Origin: Verrucomicrobiota bacterium
GTDB taxonomy: Bacteria > Verrucomicrobiota > Kiritimatiellia > CAIQIC01 > Lenti-01
Reading direction: 5' to 3'
NCBI GenBank assembly: GCA_003451935.1
Contig: DMJA01000204.1
Span: 1 to 9,271 of the forward strand
DNA: 9,271 nucleotides
Below the pieces are notes generated by a model. That model did no database searches. It was not told the DNA's origin and saw only the letters and a list, made by a program, of their open reading frames with translations. Made by a program: the position numbers and the translations under genes. Positions 1 through 6,207 of this stretch are shown piece after piece. Numbering within the stretch: position 1 is the stretch's first letter; every line of letters starts with the position of its first letter.

Positions 1-75
1 GCGGGATAGCTCAGTTGGCAGAGCGGAGGACTCATAAGCCTTAGGTCAAGGGTTCGACTCCCTTTCCCGCCACCA
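1..75 (+). tRNA. tRNA-Met (anticodon CAU), lacking its first base at the window edge
   Basis: The cloverleaf is readable. Positions 1-6 pair with 65-70, and the unseen base before position 1 should be G to pair with C71, completing a 7-bp acceptor stem. The D stem is 9-12 with 21-24. The anticodon loop is 31-37 with anticodon CAT at 33-35. The T stem is 48-52 with 60-64 around a TTCGACT loop. The discriminator is A72 and CCA is encoded at 73-75. The anticodon stem has a G-U pair and one purine-purine mismatch (A30/G38) next to the loop. CAU could also mark the lysidine-modified tRNA-Ile2; an initiator is less likely because the first acceptor pair appears to be a normal match. Elongator Met is the default reading. 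Confidence 0.93.
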
Positions 76-96
76 CTTAAAACCATTGATAACATT

Positions 97-128
97 GGCT
101 GAAACGCAAGTTTCGGCCTTTCTTCTTT
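97..128 (+). terminator. Intrinsic terminator of the tRNA gene
   Basis: A 9-bp stem pairs 97-105 with 110-118, with one T-G wobble and a GCAA tetraloop at 106-109. It is followed directly by a T-rich tract (119-128). It lies 21 nt after the encoded CCA and should end the tRNA transcript. On the minus strand the hairpin has no comparable T tract, so it is not clearly bidirectional. Confidence 0.88.
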
Positions 129-140
129 ACCTCCACCGGT

Positions 141-213
141 TTGCCACTTCTGGCCACTTTTTGCGTGTTTAACCCGAAAATCGTGGCAATTTGTGGCAAC
201 GGTTCGTGGCAAC
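141..213. repeat. Cluster of short TTGCCAC / GTGGCAA repeats, candidate recombinase arm sites
   Basis: Two copies of a TkGCCACTT motif sit at 141-149 and 151-159, spaced exactly 10 bp apart. Three copies of its complement follow: CGTGGCAAT (182-190), TGTGGCAAC (192-200) and CGTGGCAAC (205-213). The two groups face each other across about 22 bp. Short repeated 7-10 bp sites beside a tRNA 3' end are what arm-type binding sites of tyrosine recombinases look like, and tRNA genes are common attachment sites. No integrase gene is seen in the window, so this would be one end of an element or a remnant. The recombinase link is inference; the repeats are seen directly. Confidence 0.5.
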
Positions 214-768
214 GGGGCGACGCCTTCTGGGTTCCGTCCGCCATGCCCCTGTTAGGCCGCAGGATTCCGCGTGCGCCGCGAACGGCCAGCCACCCCTATC
301 CGGCCGCCCATCCGGAGAAAATACACCCCTTAAAACGTACCGTGGAGCCTTGGCACGTTGCGCACGAGTGGAACCAATAAGAAAAAGGCTGGCGAAGCGC
401 CCGGCGGTCTCGCCCATCTCGAGGGCGTCCCCAAGTGCCACGCCACCAAGCTTCGGTCTGACAATGGGGCTGATCCACATGCGCTGCGTCCCGTCCCGGC
501 ATTCATAGCGGACGATCAGCGCCTCGGTCTTGTCGCCCTTCTTCAGCTCGGACACGGCGATCTCGCCGGCCAGGATCTGCTTCATCGTGTGGTCGTTTGG
601 CTTCTTGGGGATGTACACCCACGCCTCGACGATGTGGACGACGCCAAAGGTGTTGTCGTCGCGGATTCTCTGCCAGAGTGCCGCGACAAATTGGTCCCTG
701 GGCATGCCCGGTGCCGGGTTGCCTATCGCGTATTCACCGGCTCGGCTGTCAGGAATTGCCTGACCCAC
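169..768 (-). CDS. Hypothetical protein with an apparently run-on C-terminus
   Basis: The frame encodes 199 aa. Residues about 22-130 look like a genuine soluble alpha/beta domain: a helix with FVAALWQRI, a strand ending in HIVEAWVYIP, then EALIVRYECRDG and MWISPIVRP strands, ending GRFASLF. No signal peptide or membrane segment is visible. The family was not recognised with confidence. The start chosen is GTG at 768, only 5 nt after the stop of the patatin gene, which suggests translational coupling; ATG at 705 (MPRDQF) is the alternative, with no good ribosome-binding site. After about residue 130 (below about 379) the composition changes to Arg/Gly/Pro-rich sequence with rarer codons, as if the original stop was lost or shifted and the frame now runs into tRNA-flanking DNA. 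It is probably the last gene of the outer-membrane operon. The N-terminal domain is likely real; the last 65 or so residues are doubtful. Confidence 0.62.
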   Translation of the reverse strand: MGQAIPDSRAGEYAIGNPAPGMPRDQFVAALWQRIRDDNTFGVVHIVEAWVYIPKKPNDHTMKQILAGEIAVSELKKGDKTEALIVRYECRDGTQRMWISPIVRPKLGGVALGDALEMGETAGRFASLFLIGSTRAQRAKAPRYVLRGVFSPDGRPDRGGWPFAAHAESCGLTGAWRTEPRRRRPVATNRCHKLPRFSG

Positions 769-773
769 ACGCC

Positions 774-2984
774 CTAGAAAATGGTGCCGAGGGAGAAATA
801 GAAACAGTCGTAGCCTTCGTCGGCGCGGCCATAAGCGACATACAGCGGCCCGATGGACAAATCGGCGCCGAGACCGACGGCCGCGCCGTACCGGAGATCG
901 CTCGTGTCAAACTCATTGGCCCAGACGTTGCCGGTATCGAACCGGGCCATGGCGTAGACGCCCTTCCCCAATTGCGACGGCAATTGCAGAAGCCTATAGC
1001 CATAGCCGACGGATGCGACCCCCAGATAAGAGCCGCGGAATTGACCCTCGGCCAAGCCCGCAAACCCAAACGGGCCTCCGAGCTTGAATTGCGCGTAGCC
1101 CGGCAGGTCGCTATCGAGGCTGCTGCCGGCATGCAACCCCAGCGTGACCGTGTGGTCGCCAAGAGACTGCATTTTTCGAAAAACACCTTCAACCTTGTCG
1201 AAATCGGCGTCGCCACCCAGATCGTCACGGGCGAACAAGCCCTTGGTTTCGAAATAATATCCTTCGCGGGCGAACAGGGTGCGGTCCTGCCGATCCACGA
1301 TCAGGCCAATCTTCCATCCGGCGTAGTCCTCGTCGAAGGTTGGCAGGTTCGTCGCGCCGGTTTCAACCGTGGCCTTGCCCGTGCCCCATACCGGTCCGGC
1401 GCGCAATTCGGCGTAGCGCCGCAACTGGAGGCCGAAGTCCAGGCGTCCCTCGAGCGTTTGCACATCGTAATCGGCGACGCGGGCGTCGTCATCATAAACC
1501 GCTTCGGTCTTCGAGCGATACTCGACCGCGGGTGCCAGGAACCAAATGCCGGCCGCATCCAGCGGCTGGTAATACTCGGAAAGCACGTTCTGCCGGCTGC
1601 CGAATTCGATTTCGTTGCGCCACTCGGCGCCGAGCGAGTTCAGGCTGCGGCGCGTCACGTTCAGCAGCATGGCCCATTCGGCGTCTTGTTCGAAATCGCT
1701 GCGCAGGTTCAGGCCCAGGGCAAGATACAGCGGTCCCCAGCTCTTCTCCTTGACGTCGTACCGGAGGATGCGCCGCCCGCCCTCGCCCGGATCGAGCCGG
1801 AACAGCACCTGCTCGAACTCGCCGATGCCGTAGATGCGCATCAGGTCGAGTTGCATCGTCCGCTCGTCGAATGTCTCGCCCGCCCGGCTGCGGATCCGGC
1901 CACGAATGACGCCTTCGCCGACCCGCCGATTGCCCGTCACCGCCACCTCGCCGACTGGAATCGATTCGGGCTTTGCGCGGCGCTGCCGCGCGAGGAATTC
2001 CGCGTATTCCTCCTCTCCGACAGAAAGCCGCGAAAGCTCGTCGGCCTTTGCTTGCGCCGCCTTCTCGCCTTTCGGAACGAACTCGGAAACGCGGGCGAAG
2101 TCCGACGCCGTCAGGCCCGCCAGCACGGGCTGGATGCCGATATCGGCGCGCTTGAACTGCTCGATCTGTTCGGGCCGCTGCGCGATGGTATAGGTCCGGC
2201 CCAGGATGCCGCCAAGCGATTTCAGGGAGGCGGGATCCACCAGGTCCGCGTCGGAACCCACGTCCACGGCGATGACGACGTCCGCGCCCATGTCCTTGAC
2301 GACGTCCACGGGCAGATTATTCACGATGCCGCCATCGACAAGGGTGAGTCCGTCCAGCTCGACCGCCGTGAAAACGCCGGGCACGGCCATGCTGGCGCGC
2401 ATCGCCGTGGCCAAGCTGCCGCGGTCGAGCACGTGCGCCGTCCCGCTCTGCAGATCCGTCGCAACCGCCCGGTACGGGATCGGCAACCGGTCGAAGTTCG
2501 TGATCGCGGCCGAACGCAGCGTGGCAAGCTGCAGCAGGTTGTTGAACTTCTGGCCCGCCGCCATGCCCGTGCCCATCTTGGGACCGTTCCAGTTCAAGCC
2601 CATTTCGAAGAGATACCTCTGGTCGTCCTGCTTCCGCCGGAAATAGAGTTCGCGCCGCGGAGTCTCGTCGCTCATCACCTCGTCCCAGTCGAGGCCTTCC
2701 AGAAACGCCTGCATCTCGTCGGGAGACATGCCGCTCGCATAGAACCCCGCGATGATCGAGCCCATGCTCGTGCCGGCGATGAAATCGATCGGGATGCGCT
2801 GTTCCTCCAGCGCCCGCAGCACGCCGATGTGCGAGAGCCCGAGCGCCCCGCCCCCGCCCAGCACGAGACCCACTTTCGGCCGTGCCGGGGTTTTCGGAGC
2901 CGGCGCGCCATATGCCGGCAAAGCGGCCCCAGCCGGCAGGAGGCACCCGACGAGAATGATCGCAATCTTGTGAATCCAGCTCAT
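774..2984 (-). CDS. Patatin-like phospholipase fused to POTRA and Omp85 barrel (type Vd autotransporter, PlpD/RssA-like)
   Basis: The protein is 736 aa. The signal peptide is residues 1-26, with cleavage near AYG-A. The patatin domain (about 37-240) has the GGGG oxyanion loop at 43-46, the GTSMG nucleophile elbow at 71-75 (Ser73) and the DGG motif at 217-219 (Asp217), so the Ser-Asp catalytic dyad is intact. A POTRA-like segment (about 343-412, opening with VGEVAVTGNRRV) leads to an Omp85-type 16-strand barrel (about 416-736) ending in Phe. This order matches type Vd autotransporters, in which the barrel inserts in the outer membrane and the patatin domain is a phospholipase A on or released from the surface. 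The barrel keeps FAGLAEGQFRG (641-651) where other Omp85 proteins have an RGY/RGF loop; a loose form of this motif is usual in PlpD-type proteins. The start at 2984 is chosen because AGGA lies 5 nt upstream and a clean signal peptide follows; the open frame extends further upstream but lies inside the next gene. It starts 14 nt after the stop of the DUF2490 gene. Confidence 0.93.
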   Translation of the reverse strand: MSWIHKIAIILVGCLLPAGAALPAYGAPAPKTPARPKVGLVLGGGGALGLSHIGVLRALEEQRIPIDFIAGTSMGSIIAGFYASGMSPDEMQAFLEGLDWDEVMSDETPRRELYFRRKQDDQRYLFEMGLNWNGPKMGTGMAAGQKFNNLLQLATLRSAAITNFDRLPIPYRAVATDLQSGTAHVLDRGSLATAMRASMAVPGVFTAVELDGLTLVDGGIVNNLPVDVVKDMGADVVIAVDVGSDADLVDPASLKSLGGILGRTYTIAQRPEQIEQFKRADIGIQPVLAGLTASDFARVSEFVPKGEKAAQAKADELSRLSVGEEEYAEFLARQRRAKPESIPVGEVAVTGNRRVGEGVIRGRIRSRAGETFDERTMQLDLMRIYGIGEFEQVLFRLDPGEGGRRILRYDVKEKSWGPLYLALGLNLRSDFEQDAEWAMLLNVTRRSLNSLGAEWRNEIEFGSRQNVLSEYYQPLDAAGIWFLAPAVEYRSKTEAVYDDDARVADYDVQTLEGRLDFGLQLRRYAELRAGPVWGTGKATVETGATNLPTFDEDYAGWKIGLIVDRQDRTLFAREGYYFETKGLFARDDLGGDADFDKVEGVFRKMQSLGDHTVTLGLHAGSSLDSDLPGYAQFKLGGPFGFAGLAEGQFRGSYLGVASVGYGYRLLQLPSQLGKGVYAMARFDTGNVWANEFDTSDLRYGAAVGLGADLSIGPLYVAYGRADEGYDCFYFSLGTIF

Positions 2985-2998
2985 GGGTCCTGCCTTCC

Positions 2999-3721
2999 CT
3001 AAAAATTCCATCCAGCCTGCACTCCGGCAATGTATTCGTCGGTCCACTGATCGTCTTTTTTTGTGCGCTGCACCGTCACCGAGTAATCCATGGCCAGGGC
3101 CTGCGCCCAGCGGGCCTCGACGTTCCGTAACAGGCATCGGTCCGGATCCGTCCGGATACCCAGCGCGAAACGGGTGCGGTTGCGCTCCTGGAGATCCGCG
3201 GACTCTTCGACAAACGCTTCGGCGGCCACGTACGGCTTCAACCCGAAACCCGGTTCCCAGACGTTGTACTGCAGGGTCAGCTTGTTGCGATAGCGAACAA
3301 TGTCGTCCTGTTCTTCCCGGACCCGGTATTCGATCCGGTTCCGGTCCGAAAGCGTCGCCATGCGCGTCTTCCAGCGCAACGTCGCGTCGGCAAAGGGCCG
3401 GTTTTCCTCCAGCCAATGGCCATCGCGCTTGTCGCATTGCTGCCGATACCCCAGCCCCAGAGCCAGCCACGGCCACACGTCCCACGTGCCTCCGGCCTCC
3501 AGATAGTAGGTCGCCAGTTGGCTCTCGTCGAACGAATACCGGAACGACTGCGCCAGCCGCACCGCCGTTTTTTCCGACAGGGCCTTGCTGGCCGCCTGAT
3601 CCAGCCATGCCTGCCAATCGCTGCCTGCCCGCACCGGGTCCGGGAGCATGAGCGCAAGCAACGCGACTAGGAGCCCCATCCCGAACCGGGGCATCCAAAC
3701 TCTCTTGCCGTGCTTTTCCAT
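2999..3721 (-). CDS. DUF2490-type outer-membrane beta-barrel protein
   Basis: The protein is 240 aa with a signal peptide ending at PVRA-G (about residue 32). Mature residues alternate as amphipathic strands: TYYLEAGGTWDVWPWLALGLGYR, RNRIEYRV, YRNKLTLQYNV and KPYVAAEAFVEE can each be recognised, and the chain ends in AGWNF, a terminal aromatic that fits outer-membrane insertion. Short arginine-rich strands (RNRIEYR, YRNKL) and a KPY.A.E.F segment are typical of DUF2490, a family of predicted outer-membrane proteins with no known activity. The start at 3721 has GAGG about 8 nt upstream and lies 8 nt after the stop of the Omp85 gene; ATG at 3694 is a weaker option because it shortens the signal peptide. 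A7 at 3056-3062 (minus-strand sense) lies near the 3' end. Role unknown; its position between two Omp85-domain genes suggests an envelope job shared with them. Confidence 0.82.
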   Translation of the reverse strand: MEKHGKRVWMPRFGMGLLVALLALMLPDPVRAGSDWQAWLDQAASKALSEKTAVRLAQSFRYSFDESQLATYYLEAGGTWDVWPWLALGLGYRQQCDKRDGHWLEENRPFADATLRWKTRMATLSDRNRIEYRVREEQDDIVRYRNKLTLQYNVWEPGFGLKPYVAAEAFVEESADLQERNRTRFALGIRTDPDRCLLRNVEARWAQALAMDYSVTVQRTKKDDQWTDEYIAGVQAGWNF

Positions 3722-3729
3722 GGGTCGCC

Positions 3730-5031
3730 TCAAAAGGGGTGGTCGATCGTCATTTGTACGGCGGCGCCTTCGTCGGACAGGCCGACGTCCGCCCGCACGA
3801 CCAAGGTGTTGACCATGGCGCGCAAGCCGAGAATTCCGCAGACCTTCATATCGGAATGCAATTCGCCCAGATCGAATTCGTCGGCCACCCTTCCGACCTC
3901 CACCCCCACCACGTATTGCAGCCATTGCACCCGGGCGTTGCGCCGGTTCAGCCAACCGGAGTCGCGCAAGGGATTCCAATCGGGGATGTGCCGATATTCG
4001 GCCGCGTAATAGACGGCGGACCGGTCGTTGAACCGGCCTTCGGGATAGCCCCGCATCCGTTCCGTGCCCCCCAAGGTCGCCCCGGCGTAGCTGGGCGGCC
4101 GGCGATAGAGCGACCCGTCCTGCGCTTCGACCTCGTCCCACGAGGGCGTATCGATCCACCACAGGTTCAGCGCCAGCACCCGCTGGCGGCTGGCGCGGTC
4201 CGCACCCAAGGAGAAATACTTGGTGAGGGTCAGGTCCATGGTTTCCCAGGGGGCCGTGCTGTCCAACTCGCCCCAATCCTTCGTAACCCGCACCTGCTGG
4301 ACGCTGCCGCGGCTGGGATTCTCATGGAAATCGGTGTTTTCGTAGCGGAAGAGGAATTCCGCGCCGGACGTGGTGGATTCAACATCGCCGATTTCGTCCG
4401 TGTCCGCGTCCTGCCGGCGGTAGAAGGGCTTGATTCCGGCCAAGGTGTAGCCGCTCCGGAACGGATTCCAGACGCTCGTATCTCGCGCGCCTTCCACGGC
4501 GATCCCGTCGCGCAGGGTCAGGCGGGACTTGGGATCATCCCGCCCGGCGCCCAACGGAAGAACCAGCCCGAACAACGCCCAGACCTTGACGTCGGTCCCC
4601 TCGCCCGTGAGGAAATCATCGGCGTCGGAATCGGGACTGCCCGCGCGCGTCTCCGGATAATCCGGATTTCCGTCGGAATAGATGTCGATCTGGTTGAACC
4701 GGCCCAGATTGAGCTGGCCATTCACGAACAACCGCTCGGTCCACGGAATCTCCAAGTCCCGGACCGCCAAAAAACCGTAGACGGAGCCGGCGGCCGATCC
4801 GACGATGGTGGCGAAGGTGGAGGCCTGCGGCTGGAAAAATCCCCGGTTGCCGATGCTGGCTCCGATGGAGGGCCCCAGCGTGCCGCTATAGAAGGCAAAG
4901 GGGACCACAAAGGTTTCCGGCAAGGCGTTGGTTTGCCCCTCATGCAACAGGATTTCCTGGCCCGAGGCCGGGGACAGAAGCACCCCCCCCGCGAGCCAAA
5001 TCATCCACTGGAATCTGATATGACTCTTCAT
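3730..5031 (-). CDS. BamA/TamA-family (Omp85) outer-membrane barrel protein lacking POTRA domains
   Basis: The protein is 433 aa with a signal peptide of about residues 1-24 (cleavage near ASGQ-E). The mature protein goes straight into barrel strands (FVVPFAFYSGTLGPSIGASIG from about 41). The hallmark Omp85 loop-6 motif is present as GGTERMRGYPEGRF (321-334), with RGY at 327-329, and the chain ends in HPF. Full BamA or TamA carries N-terminal POTRA domains; only about 15 residues separate the signal peptide from the first strand here, so no POTRA fits. It resembles the bacterial surface antigen (Omp85 barrel) proteins of unknown role, unlike the essential BamA. The start at 5031 is the first ATG giving the signal peptide; its AGG lies unusually close to the ATG. 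A run of eight G sits in codons 14-17 (positions 4983-4990). It heads a tight operon with the DUF2490 and patatin genes. Confidence 0.87.
   Translation of the reverse strand: MKSHIRFQWMIWLAGGVLLSPASGQEILLHEGQTNALPETFVVPFAFYSGTLGPSIGASIGNRGFFQPQASTFATIVGSAAGSVYGFLAVRDLEIPWTERLFVNGQLNLGRFNQIDIYSDGNPDYPETRAGSPDSDADDFLTGEGTDVKVWALFGLVLPLGAGRDDPKSRLTLRDGIAVEGARDTSVWNPFRSGYTLAGIKPFYRRQDADTDEIGDVESTTSGAEFLFRYENTDFHENPSRGSVQQVRVTKDWGELDSTAPWETMDLTLTKYFSLGADRASRQRVLALNLWWIDTPSWDEVEAQDGSLYRRPPSYAGATLGGTERMRGYPEGRFNDRSAVYYAAEYRHIPDWNPLRDSGWLNRRNARVQWLQYVVGVEVGRVADEFDLGELHSDMKVCGILGLRAMVNTLVVRADVGLSDEGAAVQMTIDHPF
4983..4990 (-). repeat. G8 homopolymer in signal-peptide codons of the Omp85 gene
   Basis: Eight consecutive C on the plus strand read as G8 on the coding strand, covering codons 14-17 (Ala-Gly-Gly-Val) in the hydrophobic core of the signal peptide. 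Loss or gain of one base would shift the frame before the mature protein starts. Confidence 0.9.
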
Positions 5032-5057
5032 CCTGTTCGCACAAGGCCAGACCGACC

Positions 5058-5110
5058 GGCCCGGCGGGGACTCCGGGCCCTGCCCGATCCCGTTGACCGG
5101 ACATCGGGCA
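5058..5110 (-). terminator. Two tandem hairpins between the glycine-zipper gene and the Omp85 gene
   Basis: The 98-nt gap holds two perfect inverted repeats. TGCCCGAT (5081-5088) pairs with ATCGGGCA (5103-5110), an 8-bp stem with a 14-nt loop. GGCCCGG (5058-5064) pairs with CCGGGCC (5073-5079), a 7-bp stem with an 8-nt loop. Neither is followed by a T tract on the minus strand, so they are not classic intrinsic terminators. They could act as weak terminators, RNA-stabilising structures or leader elements for the Omp85 operon. In GC-rich DNA short stems can arise by chance. Confidence 0.4.
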
Positions 5111-5129
5111 AAGCGCAACCGCCAGTCCG

Positions 5130-5678
5130 CTATTTGGGTGTATAGCCCTTGCCTTCCATTGCGGCTACGAAATGCTTGTCCCAGTCCGCGAACTTCGCTT
5201 GGTAAGCGGCCTCGCCGGTTTGCATGCCGGCGTCCAGCTTTTTCCTCGTTTGGCGGGCTCGCATTCCGGCGCCCATTCCGCCGGCCGTGGCTCCGATGGC
5301 GGCGCCTTCCCCGGCATCGCCGGCAATCGCGCCGACGGCCACCCCCAGAATCGCGCCTCGGGCGGCCCCGCCAACGGCCGCGCCCCGCGTCGCATCGCTG
5401 GCCGCTTCCGCTGTATCGGCCGCCTGGGCCTGCTGACCGGCCGCCTTGTAGGGATCCCAGCCGGTCTGCTGCGTTGCCCAAGTGTAGGCGGCGAGCTGGT
5501 CCTGCTCCTGTTGTTCTGCCGTCTGGCCCTTGGCGGGGAAAATGACGTGTTTGCCGGGATTCGTGCTGAGCTTGGGCGGGCCGCCCTCCTGTGCGCCCGC
5601 CATCGGAGCGCCCATCGAGCAAAGAATCAACATTGCGCCCACAGAGGCCCCTGTCCAGATTAGGTTTCGTTTTGTCAT
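5130..5678 (-). CDS. Glycine-zipper (YMGG-like) envelope protein
   Basis: The protein is 182 aa with a signal peptide of about residues 1-29 (cleavage near MAGA-Q); Cys20 is not in a good lipobox. A segment EQQEQDQLAAYTWATQQTGWDP (about 55-76) matches the QD...W...QTGxDP signature seen ahead of YMGG-like glycine-zipper domains. The zipper itself spans about 99-139, with Gly/Ala-rich repeats (GAAVGGAARGAILGVAVGAIAG, GAAIGATAGGMGAG). A charged C-terminal helix ends in GKGYTPK. Glycine zippers pack membrane helices closely and occur in stress-induced envelope proteins; the precise role is unknown. A GAGGA motif about 10 nt before ATG 5678 supports the start. The upstream 51 nt is AT-rich with a TAAAAT hexamer that could be a -10 element, but no good -35 was found. 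Confidence 0.82.
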   Translation of the reverse strand: MTKRNLIWTGASVGAMLILCSMGAPMAGAQEGGPPKLSTNPGKHVIFPAKGQTAEQQEQDQLAAYTWATQQTGWDPYKAAGQQAQAADTAEAASDATRGAAVGGAARGAILGVAVGAIAGDAGEGAAIGATAGGMGAGMRARQTRKKLDAGMQTGEAAYQAKFADWDKHFVAAMEGKGYTPK

Positions 5679-5729
5679 GGAGTCATATTCCTCGGCATTT
5701 CTGTTTATTTTAAAGTGGGTTCACGGGAT

Positions 5730-6140
5730 TCATTCAGCCAGCCACGCGCGGGCCTTGCCTTCAAAATGTTTGGGAAAGAAACGAGCCTCGCCATGGCGAC
5801 GGCCGGCGCCCAGGAACAGCAGCGTCTCGGCCTCCCAGCGGGGCTCTCCCACCACCGCGATCTTGGCGATGGAGGATTCATGGCGAGCAAAGAAGTCCAG
5901 ATCGCCCCAGTCGTCCCCGCGCTTCCATCCGCGAAAGTCCTCCAAGAACAGCAAGACCTTGAGGTCCTTGGCGCCGGCCTCGATGTTGTGCCGGGCCACG
6001 GCCTGGACGTTGTCGAGCGTGGCCTTGTTCAGCACGCCGCCGATGCGCAGCGCGTAGACGCCGTTCGGCTCCTTCCGGAACGCGGCCGTCACCGACGGCT
6101 TGTCCGGAGTTTTTCCGAGCAGCTTTTTGAGCCAGTTCAT
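5730..6140 (-). CDS. SpoIIAA-like (STAS-fold) protein
   Basis: The protein is 136 aa and soluble, with no signal peptide after the basic start MNWLKKLLGK. The features match the SpoIIAA-like family: a first strand VYALRIGGVL (28-37), helix, a strand KVLLFLEDFRGW (61-72), a DWGDLDFFARHES helix region, IAKIAVVGEPRWE (91-103), and a terminal EARFFPKHFEGKARAWL (118-134). These are stand-alone STAS-like domains; several bind lipids or nucleotides or lack any known partner. The serine phosphorylated in classical SpoIIAA anti-anti-sigma factors is not evident at the corresponding EDFRGW loop, so a switch role is doubtful. GGAG 8 nt before ATG 6140 supports the start. It lies just after a strong hairpin that follows the barrel gene, and 51 nt before the glycine-zipper gene. 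Confidence 0.85.
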   Translation of the reverse strand: MNWLKKLLGKTPDKPSVTAAFRKEPNGVYALRIGGVLNKATLDNVQAVARHNIEAGAKDLKVLLFLEDFRGWKRGDDWGDLDFFARHESSIAKIAVVGEPRWEAETLLFLGAGRRHGEARFFPKHFEGKARAWLAE

Positions 6141-6159
6141 GCCGTGTTCTCCAGGGAAA

Positions 6160-6193
6160 GGAAGGAGGGGGCGCGACGCGCCCCGCTCCTTCC
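6160..6193 (-). terminator. Strong GC hairpin downstream of the outer-membrane barrel gene
   Basis: The outer arms 6160-6167 and 6186-6193 pair over 8 bp, and the inner arms 6168-6174 and 6178-6184 pair over 7 bp, with one bulged G at 6185 and a 3-nt loop. On the minus strand it begins 14 nt after the stop codon at 6208 and is followed by TTTCCC, a weak T tract. It probably terminates or attenuates the right-hand operon before the SpoIIAA-like gene. Confidence 0.68.
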
Positions 6194-6207
6194 GTCGAGG
6201 CTTCGGA

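Noticed and set aside
141..213. CRISPR array
   Set aside because: The repeats are 7-9 bp, in opposed groups, with spacing of 1-22 bp; there are no uniform 28-37 bp repeats or spacers and no cas genes.
597..3002. 801-codon open frame on the plus strand opposite the patatin gene
   Set aside because: It is an antisense shadow produced by high GC at third positions. The minus strand has a signal peptide, the patatin catalytic motifs and an Omp85 barrel, while the plus-strand translation is Arg/Ala/Gly/Pro-rich without recognisable domains.
2985..3698. Upstream extension of the patatin reading frame to a 974-aa protein
   Set aside because: The extra 238 residues overlap the DUF2490 gene in another frame and precede a clean ribosome-binding site and signal peptide at 2984.
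3722..4276. Upstream extension of the DUF2490 frame to 425 aa
   Set aside because: It overlaps the Omp85 barrel gene in another frame. The start at 3721 has GAGG upstream and begins a standard signal peptide.
3739..5145. 468-codon plus-strand open frame opposite the Omp85 gene
   Set aside because: Antisense shadow; the minus strand shows the RMRGYPEGR motif, a signal peptide and a terminal Phe.
5679..5729. Promoter for the glycine-zipper gene
   Set aside because: A TAAAAT hexamer in AT-rich sequence could be a -10 box, but no acceptable -35 hexamer lies 16-18 nt upstream, so it is not listed as a feature.
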